NCBI RefSeq assembly: GCF_052055585.1
Contig: NZ_CP170485.1
Coordinates: forward strand, 1,178,001-1,242,000
DNA: 64,000 bases
Reading direction: 5' to 3'
From: Oceanicaulis sp052055585
GTDB taxonomy: Bacteria > Pseudomonadota > Alphaproteobacteria > Caulobacterales > Maricaulaceae
Shown piece by piece: positions 9,901 through 24,725 of the stretch. The position numbers and the translations under genes are program-made. How positions within the stretch are numbered: position 1 is the first letter of the stretch; each line of letters starts with the position of its first letter. Under the pieces are notes generated by a model. The model had not been told where the DNA came from. It was given only the letters and a program-made list of their open reading frames with translations, and did no database searches.

Positions 9901-10022
9901 ACCTGACCGACGAGTTCATCAAGTACGGTCAAGGCTTTGACTCCACCGGCACTGGCACCGACGGCGCCATCTACGACGCCATTGGTCGTCGCTGGTATGT
10001 GGGTGCGCGCAAGACCTTCTAA
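6948..10022 (+). CDS. TonB-dependent outer membrane receptor 2
   Basis: This 1024-residue protein has a signal peptide (cleavage near 28/29, ALA-Q), a TonB-box-like DIIQVTGT at about 38-45, a plug with VTGGASAVYGSDA from about residue 151, and a barrel ending in ...ARKTF. It is a tandem paralogue of the preceding receptor; the plug regions correspond closely. Two acidic repeats, DVDGDG near residue 375 and DFDGDG near residue 409, resemble calcium-binding loops and lie in a probable extracellular loop. It would move a TonB-dependent ligand across the outer membrane; the substrate is unknown. Codon usage is highly biased. The start has GGGGAG upstream, and the gene has its own terminator, so the two receptors are separate transcription units. 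Confidence 0.95.
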   Translation: MSYKNLKTWALASSLLAGLGAVSAPALAQEEGDNAQQDIIQVTGTRIQRGNMTEATPVNTFNSEQFELSGAVNTAELLRTLPAVGVSSLTSTNSNFTVASSGVNTIELRNLTEDRTLVLMNGRRFVAGLPGTNNVDFNSIPTELIDRVDVVTGGASAVYGSDALAGVVNVILKDDFEGVVASTQAGISDEGDDETYRASVTMGSLFDQGRGSAVISSTWSRENGVYARDRDGLAFDGLSRAYFDPTVENWQEDVIPYYSSYSERGRILIPGLTAAGAPTNAASLVYDETTGQVRPFTSANADGSPLDGFNRQAYRAIAVPTERFTFSSLVNYEVNEKMNFFFEGTYASTETSSSLEPFALASDDVFGDNAAQFVDVDGDGVYDRSTNGISILNPYVPLAMREAAREAADFDGDGIQDIADEDLVVGFVRRMTEVGQRSSDNTRQTARIVFGVDGELTENWSYEVSANLGRTTQSQRSTGQVNVLNLRQALNATTINGEIVCADEIARAQGCVPVNVFGMGSISPEAAAYINAPSSRQAEITQQVYQGFLSGDLGFASPFAEENVQVVFGAEYRSEESESVPDALSQSGLNGGNVSPVVRGDFQVAEIFAEAELPLVQGRQYVEDLRLNLSARASDYTTVGQTFAWAANLQYTPVDMLRFRAQYSESVRAPNIGELFQPPAETFEGADDVCAGLTLSGSDPAFFNASDDSTSGIDSSTVNSAIAQACFADPSVAARVSRDGFYIPTQGEIQGIAGFNGGNPNLSEESATSITLGAVFSPEFGNQWIDNFALSVDYFNIEIEDAISGIGRQTSVNQCYDNGSGVYNASSVFCSNIVRYASGPSVGAIKELNALQQNLATIETAGIDVQASYFLGLNDVFTNSSWALGDLNFTLTYGYLEKWEQESFPGADVIDYADTAGLFEHEVLFSTVYRNGPLTVAYDMNWMPETRLEATGDLAEAMVPSATFQDVQVRWAFENQLELVFGVDNLTDEFIKYGQGFDSTGTGTDGAIYDAIGRRWYVGARKTF

Positions 10023-10048
10023 GTCTTGAACGAACCTCATATTTGAGG

Positions 10049-10083
10049 AGCGGCGGGCCTTATGTGAGGCCCGCCGCTTTTTT
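10049..10083 (+). terminator. intrinsic terminator after TonB receptor 2
   Basis: A perfect 12-base stem, AGCGGCGGGCCT with AGGCCCGCCGCT and loop TATGTG, is followed by TTTTT. Confidence 0.93.
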
Positions 10084-10149
10084 ATGGGAAAAGGGCTTTC
10101 CATCCGGGCTCAGGCTCGGTAAAAGACCGGCTTCCGAATAACGGCCCGC

Positions 10150-10178
10150 TTCGTTTGTGCGCGCGCAATCCCTATATG
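10150..10178 (+). promoter_or_regulatory. possible promoter of tRNA-Trp / secE / nusG
   Basis: TATATG at 10173-10178 is a fair -10 box about 36 bases before the tRNA. The -35 region 17 bases upstream (TTCGTT) is weak. It is placed here mainly because the preceding terminator requires a new start before the tRNA. Confidence 0.25.
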
Positions 10179-10213
10179 GAGAGTGCGAGCACGCGCCGCG
10201 GGCCGCTGGGTCT

Positions 10214-10289
10214 AGGGGTGTAGCTCAGCTGGTAGAGCGACGGTCTCCAAAACCGTAGGTCGGGGGTTCGAGCCCCTCCGCCCCTGCCA
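10214..10289 (+). tRNA. trnW: tRNA-Trp (anticodon CCA)
   Basis: This is a 76-base cloverleaf with acceptor stem AGGGGTG pairing with CGCCCCT, discriminator G and encoded CCA. The D arm is GCTCAGCTGGTAGAGC, the anticodon arm is ACGGT-CTCCAAA-ACCGT with CCA at the anticodon, and the T arm is GGGGG-TTCGAGC-CCCTC. All four stems pair. It lies 38 bases before secE, the usual neighbour in this class. Confidence 0.97.
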
Positions 10290-10327
10290 GGCCCGCAACA
10301 CGTGATCGGTGACGTGCCGAAGGGAAG

Positions 10328-10624
10328 ATGACGAACGCCATGGCGCGAGACACGAAAAACCGCTCGTCCGGCAAGGCCGGCGCCGCTGGCAAGGCGGGTG
10401 CTGCGCAGCCTGCGCCGCCCGCACGCAAGCGGACGACGAGCCCGCTGAAGTTCTTCAGCGAGGTGCGTCAGGAGGGCCGCAAGGTCACCTGGACGTCGCG
10501 CAATGAAACCCTGGTCTCCACCATCATGGTGGTGGTCATGGCGTCGTTCGCGGCGCTGTTCTTCTTCGGCGTCGATTCGATCATCGGCTTTGTCGTGAAT
10601 CTTCTTCTGGGCCTGGGAGGCTGA
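10328..10624 (+). CDS. secE: Preprotein translocase subunit SecE
   Basis: SecE (98 residues) clamps SecY in the inner-membrane translocon. The Lys/Ala/Gly-rich N-terminal tail (about 1-37) is followed by the conserved amphipathic segment FFSEVRQEGRKVTW and a single transmembrane helix (about 64-93). One-helix SecE is usual outside the enteric bacteria. ATG at 10328 sits just after AAGGGA. ATG at 10340 (MARDTKN) is an alternative start with longer spacing. nusG follows 5 bases later, so the two are co-transcribed. Confidence 0.93.
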   Translation: MTNAMARDTKNRSSGKAGAAGKAGAAQPAPPARKRTTSPLKFFSEVRQEGRKVTWTSRNETLVSTIMVVVMASFAALFFFGVDSIIGFVVNLLLGLGG

Positions 10625-10629
10625 TCGGA

Positions 10630-11163
10630 ATGGCTGCGAAGTGGTACATCGTCCACGCCTATTCCAACTTCGAGAAGAAGGTGGCTGAGGCGATCAAGGC
10701 TGAGGCTGCGCTGCAAGGGCTTGAAGACAAGTTCGAAGAAGTGCTCGTGCCGACCGAAGAGGTCGTCGAGGTGCGCCGCGGTCGCAAGATCAACGCAGAG
10801 CGCAAATACTTCCCCGGCTATGTGCTGGTGAAAATGGACATGACGGACGAGGCCTACCACCTCGTCAAGGACACCCCGCGAGTGACGGGCTTTCTGGGTT
10901 CGGGCCGTCGTCCGACCCCGGTTCCGGAAGCTGAAGTGCGCCGCATCATGGGCCAGATGGAAGAGGACGCCGAGCGTCCGCGTCCGACTGTCTCTTATGA
11001 AGTGGGTGAGACCGTGCGCGTCATCGACGGTCACTTCCAGAGCTTTAACGGGCTCGTCGAGGAAGTGGACGACGAAAAGGGCGTGCTCAAGGTCGCCATC
11101 AATATTTTCGGCCGGGCCACCCCGGTCGAGCTGGAATACGCTCAGGTCGAGAAGATCGCCTGA
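10630..11163 (+). CDS. nusG: Transcription termination/antitermination protein NusG
   Basis: NusG (177 residues) binds RNA polymerase, suppresses pausing and links it to Rho or to the ribosome through S10. The NGN domain begins WYIVHAYSNFEKKVAEAI, and the C-terminal KOW domain (about 120-177) carries VGETVRVIDGHFQSFNG. Length and both domains are normal. GGGAGG lies nine bases upstream of the ATG. It is followed by a 144-base gap before rplK that contains a hairpin. Confidence 0.97.
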   Translation: MAAKWYIVHAYSNFEKKVAEAIKAEAALQGLEDKFEEVLVPTEEVVEVRRGRKINAERKYFPGYVLVKMDMTDEAYHLVKDTPRVTGFLGSGRRPTPVPEAEVRRIMGQMEEDAERPRPTVSYEVGETVRVIDGHFQSFNGLVEEVDDEKGVLKVAINIFGRATPVELEYAQVEKIA

Positions 11164-11233
11164 TCGTAGACTGGTGCGGGAGGTTCCGGCGAAAGACCAT
11201 GCCGGAGCCGCACCGCGCCGCCCATCGAGAGGA

Positions 11234-11255
11234 GCCGCGCTTTTCCAAGCGCGGC
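11234..11255 (+). promoter_or_regulatory. hairpin in the nusG-rplK gap
   Basis: A perfect 9-base stem, GCCGCGCTT-TTCC-AAGCGCGGC, is followed by TTATTG. The T tract is short, so this may be a weak terminator/attenuator or a processing site ahead of the rplKA genes. Confidence 0.5.
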
Positions 11256-11307
11256 TTATTGTGCAATCCCCAGGCGTTGCTTGCAGCGCTGTTAGGAGGA
11301 CAGGGAC

Positions 11308-11736
11308 ATGGCGAAGAAGATCGCGGGTTACATCAACCTGCAAGTTCCCGCCGGCGCAGCCAACCCGTCGCCGCCCATCGGGCCGGCGCTGGGTCAGCGC
11401 GGTGTGAACATCATGGAATTCTGTAAGGCGTTCAACGCCAAGACCCAAGAGATGGAAAAAGGGATGCCGATCCCGACCACCATCACGGTCTATCAGGATA
11501 AATCCTTCACCTTCATCACGAAGACCGCCCCGGCGAGCTTCTTCCTGAAGAAGGCTGCAAAAGTTCAAAAGGGTTCTGGCGAGGCCGGCAAGGCTGCGCC
11601 GATCGCCACCGTGACCTCGGCCCAGTGCCGTGAGATCGCGGAAGCGAAATTCAAGGACCTGAACGCAAACGACCTGGATGCCGCGACCAAGATCATTGAA
11701 GGGTCTGCGCGCTCCATGGGCTTCGAGGTGGTGTAA
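11308..11736 (+). CDS. rplK: 50S ribosomal protein L11
   Basis: uL11 (142 residues) forms the GTPase-associated centre with 23S rRNA, at the base of the stalk. The N-terminal domain has the proline-rich PSPPIGPALGQRGVNIMEFC segment, the site where thiostrepton acts, and the C-terminal RNA-binding domain follows. The ribosome binding site AGGAGG is strong. The stop is two bases before the rplA start, so the two are translationally coupled. Confidence 0.98.
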   Translation: MAKKIAGYINLQVPAGAANPSPPIGPALGQRGVNIMEFCKAFNAKTQEMEKGMPIPTTITVYQDKSFTFITKTAPASFFLKKAAKVQKGSGEAGKAAPIATVTSAQCREIAEAKFKDLNANDLDAATKIIEGSARSMGFEVV

Positions 11737-11738
11737 GC

Positions 11739-12449
11739 ATGGCCAAGATTGCTAAGCGTATCGCCGCCGGCCGCGAAGGTCTGGACCGCGAAAAACTGCA
11801 CACCGTCACTGAAGCTGTGAAGCTGGTGAAAGAGCGTGCGACCGCCAAGTTTGACGAAACCATCGAAGTGGCCGTCAATCTGGGTGTTGACCCGCGTCAC
11901 GCTGACCAGATGGTCCGCGGCGTCGCTAACCTGCCCAACGGCACTGGCCGCTCCATGCGCGTCGCCGTGTTCGCTCGTGGTCCGAAGGCTGATGAAGCCA
12001 AGGCTGCTGGCGCCGAAGTCGTGGGTGCGGAAGACCTGGTCGAGCAGATCCAGGGCGGCGAGATCAACTTTGATAAAGTGATCGCCACCCCGGACATGAT
12101 GCCGCTGGTCGGTCGCCTGGGTAAAGTCCTGGGTCCGCGCGGCATGATGCCGAACCCGAAAGTCGGCACCGTGACCATGGACGTGACCAAAGCGGTCGAA
12201 GCGTCCAAGGGCGGCGCTGTTGAATTCCGCGCTGAAAAAGCCGGTATCGTTCACTGCGGCGTCGGCAAGGCAAGCTTCTCTGAAGCCGCCATCGCCGAGA
12301 ACGTGCGCGCTCTGCTGGAAGCTCTGGTGAAAGCCAAGCCGACCGGCGCCAAGGGCCAGTACGTCAAAGCCATCGCGCTGAGCTCCACCATGGGCCCGGG
12401 CGTGAAAGTGGACGTGGCTGAAGCGTCTGCACCGGCGGAAAACGCGTAA
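11739..12449 (+). CDS. rplA: 50S ribosomal protein L1
   Basis: uL1 (236 residues) is the L1-stalk protein that helps release deacylated tRNA, and in many bacteria it represses its own operon by binding the rplK leader. The sequence is full length, with the family signature GKVLGPRGMMPNPKVGTVT. It starts two bases after rplK; its Shine-Dalgarno sequence (GAGGTGG) lies inside the end of rplK. A 314-base leader separates it from rplJ. Confidence 0.98.
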   Translation: MAKIAKRIAAGREGLDREKLHTVTEAVKLVKERATAKFDETIEVAVNLGVDPRHADQMVRGVANLPNGTGRSMRVAVFARGPKADEAKAAGAEVVGAEDLVEQIQGGEINFDKVIATPDMMPLVGRLGKVLGPRGMMPNPKVGTVTMDVTKAVEASKGGAVEFRAEKAGIVHCGVGKASFSEAAIAENVRALLEALVKAKPTGAKGQYVKAIALSSTMGPGVKVDVAEASAPAENA

Positions 12450-12763
12450 GCGTATTCGCTGGACCTGAGTTTCCGTCAGGGCGATCTGATCGTCCTGACG
12501 GATGTCCGGACCGGGAAGGGGGCTTCGGCTCCACAAACGGTCCACCTGTCCGAGATCCTGGGGGAGGCCTCGCGCCTCTTAATCCTACCGGCCCCGGGTG
12601 AGACAGAGCGACGATCGATACTCTCAGCCTCGCGCTGGAAGGATCGGTTCGAGCCCTGGGACAGGCCAACGCCGCAAGGCGGCCTGATCCGATGTGGAGC
12701 AGGCCTTCCTGCGGCGGCTTGAGCGAGCCGTCCATAGGGGGCGGCTCAAAAAGGGAGACCGCA
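12450..12763 (+). promoter_or_regulatory. rplA-rplJ gap: candidate L10 autoregulatory leader
   Basis: No gene is seen in these 314 bases. A 13-base stem with loop CTG (12473-12501) lies just after rplA. A 9-base stem (12725-12747, GAGCCGTCC with GGGCGGCTC, one T-G pair) lies immediately before the AAAAAGGGAG ribosome binding site of rplJ. In many bacteria L10-L12 binds a structured leader here to repress rplJL translation; position and hairpins fit, but I have not verified the kink-turn consensus. A promoter for rplJL may also lie here. Confidence 0.5.
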
Positions 12764-13279
12764 ATGGATCGTACGACCAAAGAAGCGGCGGTCGAGGAGC
12801 TTTCGGAAATCTTCGAAAGCGCCGGATCCGTCGTGCTGACCCGTTATTCGGGTCTTACCGTTGCGGAAATGACCAAGCTGCGTGGTGATCTGCGTGCGGT
12901 TGGCGGCAAACTCAAAGTTGTCCGCAACCGTCTCGCCAAGATCGCGCTGAAGGGTCAGAAAGGCGAGGCCGCCTCCGACATGTTCGAAGGCCCGGTCGCA
13001 ATCGCTTATTCTGAGGACTTCACGGCTGCGCCGAAAGTTGTCGTGGAATTCGCCAAGTCGAACGACAAGTTCGACCTGGTGGGCGGCTTCATGGAAGAGG
13101 AAATCTTCGACGCCAAAGGCATCGAAGCACTCTCCAAACTGCCGTCTCGCGAAGAGCTTATCGGCGCCATCGCGGGTCGTCTCCTGGGCCAAGCTGGCGA
13201 AATCGTCTCGCGCATCACCGCGCCGGGCAACACGCTGGCCGCTCAGATCGAGACCATCCGGGAAAAAGCCGAAGCCTAG
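12764..13279 (+). CDS. rplJ: 50S ribosomal protein L10
   Basis: uL10 (171 residues) anchors the L7/L12 dimers to the ribosome, forming the stalk that recruits GTPase factors. The N-terminal rRNA-binding domain includes VLTRYSGLTVAEMTKLR. The C-terminal helix that carries L12 dimers is present (EIVSRITAPGNTLAAQIETI). ATG at 12764 is preceded by AAGGGAG and gives the usual MDRTTKE start; an in-frame extension to 12692 is leader. rplL follows after 50 bases. Confidence 0.97.
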   Translation: MDRTTKEAAVEELSEIFESAGSVVLTRYSGLTVAEMTKLRGDLRAVGGKLKVVRNRLAKIALKGQKGEAASDMFEGPVAIAYSEDFTAAPKVVVEFAKSNDKFDLVGGFMEEEIFDAKGIEALSKLPSREELIGAIAGRLLGQAGEIVSRITAPGNTLAAQIETIREKAEA

Positions 13280-13329
13280 TCGTCTCTGCACATCGAACCG
13301 ATACCCTGATTACCGCAAGGAACTGAACC

Positions 13330-13704
13330 ATGGCTGATATCGCCAAACTCTGCGAAGAACTGCTGTCGCTGACCATCCTGGAAGCGAAAGAACTCAACGA
13401 CCTTCTCGAAGAAAAAGGCATCAAGCCGGCCGCCGCTGCTGTGGCCGTTGCTGGCCCGGCTGCTGGTGGCGACGCTGCCGCTGCAGAAGAGAAAGACGAG
13501 TTCGACGTGATCCTGGTCGACGCTGGCGACAAGAAAATCAACGTCATCAAAGAAGTCCGCGCCATCACCGGCCTGGGCCTCAAAGAAGCCAAGGAACTGG
13601 TTGAAGCCGGCGGCAAAGCCGTCAAAGAAGGCGCAGCCAAGGCCGAAGCTGAAGACATCAAGAAGAAGCTCGAAGAAGCAGGCGCTAAAGTCGAGCTCAA
13701 GTAA
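13330..13704 (+). CDS. rplL: 50S ribosomal protein L7/L12
   Basis: bL12 (124 residues) is the multicopy stalk protein that binds initiation, elongation and release factors. The N-terminal dimerisation helices are joined by an Ala/Gly/Val-rich hinge (about 36-58) to the C-terminal factor-binding domain, which contains KINVIKEVRAITGLGLKEAK. The start is preceded by AAGGAA. Two stable hairpins without T tracts follow, between this gene and rpoB. Confidence 0.98.
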   Translation: MADIAKLCEELLSLTILEAKELNDLLEEKGIKPAAAAVAVAGPAAGGDAAAAEEKDEFDVILVDAGDKKINVIKEVRAITGLGLKEAKELVEAGGKAVKEGAAKAEAEDIKKKLEEAGAKVELK

Positions 13705-13710
13705 GGCGTG

Positions 13711-13738
13711 TTCGGGCCGGACTTGGTTCTGGCCCGAA
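13711..13738 (+). promoter_or_regulatory. first hairpin in the rplL-rpoB gap
   Basis: TTCGGGCC (13711-13718) pairs perfectly with GGCCCGAA (13731-13738) across a 12-base loop. No T run follows. It may be an attenuator or RNase processing site that sets the ratio of L12 to RNA polymerase. Confidence 0.5.
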
Positions 13739-13753
13739 GACGTAATACGACGT

Positions 13754-13783
13754 ACGGGCGCGCGGGGATTCCCGCGCGCCCGT
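13754..13783 (+). promoter_or_regulatory. second, very stable hairpin in the rplL-rpoB gap
   Basis: A perfect 13-base GC-rich stem, ACGGGCGCGCGGG with CCCGCGCGCCCGT, is closed by a GATT loop. It is followed by CACGCCG, not T residues, so classical termination is unlikely to be complete. Partial attenuation between rplL and rpoB is known in enteric bacteria, and this is in the matching place. Confidence 0.6.
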
Positions 13784-13946
13784 CACGCCGTTAAAGTTTC
13801 CTCTGCAGGTCGTTCCGTTCTGGGGCCTGCAGGCGGACCGCGACGGAACACCCCTCGTTCCAGGCGCGGTTTACCAGAGCGGGTCTTGGGGGACCTTGGG
13901 GTCCTAACGCAAGCGCCAGGCTGTAGAGCCTGCGAAGGGAGCGGAA

Positions 13947-18026
<4,080 letters not shown>

Positions 18027-18073
18027 GCTGACCGGATCAGACAAGAGAGCGAGCGATCGCGTAGCGGATATCA

Positions 18074-18111
18074 GGCGGCGGGCCCGGCCCCCTCACACCG
18101 GCCCCGCCGCC
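18074..18111 (+). promoter_or_regulatory. GC-rich hairpin between rpoB and rpoC
   Basis: GGCGGCGGG (18074-18082) pairs with CCCGCCGCC (18103-18111). Inside it, CCGG at 18084-18087 pairs with CCGG at 18098-18101, leaving a 10-base loop. It ends about ten bases before the AAGGAG of rpoC and has no T tract. It could control rpoC translation or protect the rpoC message. Confidence 0.55.
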
Positions 18112-18133
18112 GCCACCGTCAAGGAGACGGACC

Positions 18134-22348
<4,215 letters not shown>

Positions 22349-22372
22349 GTCTGTCGCTCAGATCTGAAGCTC

Positions 22373-22405
22373 AAAGCCCGCCAGCATATGCTGGCGGGCT
22401 TTTTG
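22373..22405 (+). terminator. intrinsic terminator after rpoC
   Basis: The palindrome AAAGCCCGCCAGCA/TGCTGGCGGGCTTT (minimal loop around TA) is followed by a T-rich run. It lies between rpoC and the stop of the convergent DUF3422-like gene. Because it is symmetric with an A run on the other side, it could serve both directions. Confidence 0.93.
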
Positions 22406-22432
22406 TTTGATGATGGAGTTTAGCGCGGCGGA

Positions 22433-24358
22433 TTAATGACCGGACAGTGCAATCAGCTGGGGCGCGAGTAGCCCCAGAACAGATGCACCCACTGTGATGA
22501 AGCTGAGTATGAGAACCCATCGGGTCATCTTCGTCATGGCGGATGTCATCGCCGACATCTTGTTGGTCCGGACCCGGTCTGTCTCAGCGCGCGCAAGCGC
22601 GATCAGCTCCGCCAGGCGGGTTCGCGCCATCTCGTACTGTTCGGCGATGCGGATGACGTTCCGGGCGGACCCTTCAAATCGGCGCAGATATTCCCCAACG
22701 GTCTGGTGACCGGGCATGCGCGCTTCACGCAGGCTTTCGATCCGCTCCTGGGCGAGGTTGAGATAGGTCTCGGTGCTTTTGGCCGAAGGTGTGAGGCCGT
22801 CTGCAATGAAGAAGTTGAGCGAGGAGAGACGGGCGTCCAGCTGGAGGAGTTGCTGGATATGCTCCTGCAGGCGCTTCTCGTAGGCATGGGCGTCATTGCC
22901 TTCGGTTTCAGCCAGCTTGGAAAGGTCGCCCGAGAGCTTGTCCAGTTCGATATTGACGCCGTCTGTTACGGTCTGGGCGCAGAAGAAATACGAGTAGTCA
23001 CGCAGTCCGAGCATGCGGTAGGTGGCGATGTCGTAGATGCGCTTGAGCAGACGGCCGCGTTGCTCATCGCTCATGCCGAAATCAATGACGACAACACGGC
23101 TGGCGCGCTCGGCGTTGTGATGCTTCCGGCTGTGTTGCTGCAGATCCGCCAGCAGAAACGCGCGATCACCCACAACGCGGCTCATGATGAAGTCCTTGCG
23201 TTCCCAGTTCGCGCGTGTGGGGTCTTTGGTCCCGAAAAACGGTTGGGCGAAACGCACCAGAAGCGTCTGCAAGCGCTCAAATTCTTCAGGATTGAGGCCG
23301 GCGTCCAGAACGCCAGGATGGCTTCGCACCTTCCAAAGAAGGGCCTGATCGCGCGCCGTTACACGGGAGTTGTCCCAGATCAGCAGTTTCTCGATCGGCA
23401 ACATCCAGACATGGGAAACTGACAGGAGGTCGCCACACCATCTGAAGGAGCGGGCGGTCTCCGGGCAAAGCGCTTGCAGGCGCTGTTCAAAACCGTCAAT
23501 CGCCGTGCGACCGGTATTGATGCTCTCCACATTGTCAAAGAAGGCGTCGTCACTGTCGGCCAAGGACGTGTCCGGGGCTGTGGAGCTCAGGGGAGGGAGG
23601 TGCCCCTCATTGTAATCTTCGATGACCGTGAAGTTCTGGTTCAGGCCATAGAGCTCCCAGTTCAGCCGAAGATCCTCTCCCCCCTCCAGCTCTGGCGACC
23701 GGGGAGAATCGGCCGTCTTTTTCCAGAAGTTGAACCAGCGCTTCCGACTGGCTCCGCCTGTGCGGTAGGGCAGAAGCGGCCGGGCTCCGAACCGCCCGTC
23801 TGCCTGCTCGAGACCCAGTGTGTCAGGCAGGTGGAGCGGTCCATCTTCCTCGTATAGCCGTTCAAGGCGTTTGATTTCCGCGCGCGCCAGGGATGCGTAA
23901 TCCGGCAGCGTGCTACGCTTGTTCATATAGTCCTTGTAGACCTCGCCCAGCATGTCCGAAGCCTCGGAGGGCGTAATCTGCAGACTGGGCGAATATGTGG
24001 GAGACAAGCCCCGGATATAGGCTTTGACCGCGTTCCGGCGCTGATACAGCAAAGCGTCTCGACTTTGCAGGAACTGCCTGGCGAGTGTTTCGTCCAACTG
24101 AACATGTACGGGCGCCTTGTTGGCGAGAAGCTGTTCAGTATTGAAAGGGGCGTCCGCCTCCTGTTCCGGGGAGAGGGCAGAATCACTGGCCACGATGTGC
24201 TCGCGGACTCTGTCAGCCAGGCTGGGAAAGATCCTCACCATATGGGTGGCGCGGACATAAGGGCGGAGCGGGAAGGGTTGGCGTTTGTGAATTTCATGGA
24301 TCAGCGGCTCACGATCCATGTAGGCGCTCTCACGCCAATTCTCGTGGTTATGGTCCAT
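22433..24358 (-). CDS. DUF3422-like membrane-anchored protein of unknown function
   Basis: This protein has 641 residues. Near the N-terminus, REPLIHEIHKRQPFPLRP resembles the N-E-x-H-x-R-P-F opening of DUF3422. Further on, DEQRGRLLKRIYDIATYRML matches that family's GR-x-x-x-R-x-x-(E/D)IxTYRM block, followed by the long helical segment with LREARMPGHQTVGEYLRRF. A single transmembrane helix lies near the C-terminus (about 612-637). DUF3422 proteins are usually about 430 residues, so about 200 residues are extra, mostly in the middle. The frame opens at a GTG at 24385, but ATG at 24358 follows AGAGGGGGG and is preferred. It is transcribed against the flanking rpoC and rpsL operons. Function is unknown; assignment to DUF3422 is by motif only. 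Confidence 0.7.
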   Translation of the reverse strand: MDHNHENWRESAYMDREPLIHEIHKRQPFPLRPYVRATHMVRIFPSLADRVREHIVASDSALSPEQEADAPFNTEQLLANKAPVHVQLDETLARQFLQSRDALLYQRRNAVKAYIRGLSPTYSPSLQITPSEASDMLGEVYKDYMNKRSTLPDYASLARAEIKRLERLYEEDGPLHLPDTLGLEQADGRFGARPLLPYRTGGASRKRWFNFWKKTADSPRSPELEGGEDLRLNWELYGLNQNFTVIEDYNEGHLPPLSSTAPDTSLADSDDAFFDNVESINTGRTAIDGFEQRLQALCPETARSFRWCGDLLSVSHVWMLPIEKLLIWDNSRVTARDQALLWKVRSHPGVLDAGLNPEEFERLQTLLVRFAQPFFGTKDPTRANWERKDFIMSRVVGDRAFLLADLQQHSRKHHNAERASRVVVIDFGMSDEQRGRLLKRIYDIATYRMLGLRDYSYFFCAQTVTDGVNIELDKLSGDLSKLAETEGNDAHAYEKRLQEHIQQLLQLDARLSSLNFFIADGLTPSAKSTETYLNLAQERIESLREARMPGHQTVGEYLRRFEGSARNVIRIAEQYEMARTRLAELIALARAETDRVRTNKMSAMTSAMTKMTRWVLILSFITVGASVLGLLAPQLIALSGH

Positions 24359-24725
24359 ATCACCCCCCTCTGGCAGGACACGCACTACGTTACGGGTGCA
24401 TTAACCACGCGGCAAGCGTGTATTCCCGGCCTAAAAGTGTCTAGAATCCGGGGCTTCGAGAGCCTGTAAATTTCCCCTGCGTGTGATCTTGACGGAATGG
24501 CCTGCCCTGAGTAGGTTCCGCGCTCGATTTCGGGGGTGAGCCGTAATCCGTCCTGAGTCCGCTGCGGACGAGGGGTTTTGGATTAGACGTCGCCCGGAAC
24601 AGAAAAACACAAGCTTCAACACCGTCCGCGGACGAACGGCAACAGTCGTCGCGCCCCGGTCGGGTTTTCGCGTCTTGGTCACGCATTCGGACGGGAAAAC
24701 AGGAACAGGAACGGATAGAGGCCTG
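24359..24725. other. 367-base divergent region between the DUF3422-like gene and rpsL
   Basis: No gene is seen. It contains the candidate str-operon promoter (24489-24517) and about 210 bases of rpsL leader with short GC-rich inverted repeats such as GTCCGC-T-GCGGAC near 24557-24569. No convincing promoter for the minus-strand gene could be chosen. Confidence 0.55.
24489..24517 (+). promoter_or_regulatory. candidate promoter of the str operon (rpsL-rpsG-fusA-tuf)
   Basis: TTGACG at 24489-24494 and TAGGTT at 24512-24517 are 17 bases apart. The -35 box is that of Caulobacter-type housekeeping promoters and the -10 keeps the T, A and final T. It lies 209 bases before rpsL, after the terminator of the rpoC operon and beyond the inverted gene. 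Confidence 0.55.

Noticed and set aside
6984..10103. 1039-codon open frame opposite TonB receptor 2 (minus strand)
   Set aside because: Same shadow effect; composition is that of a complementary-strand translation, with no recognisable domain.
10212..10428. Minus-strand frames across tRNA-Trp
   Set aside because: They read through the antisense of a tRNA; a familiar annotation artefact.
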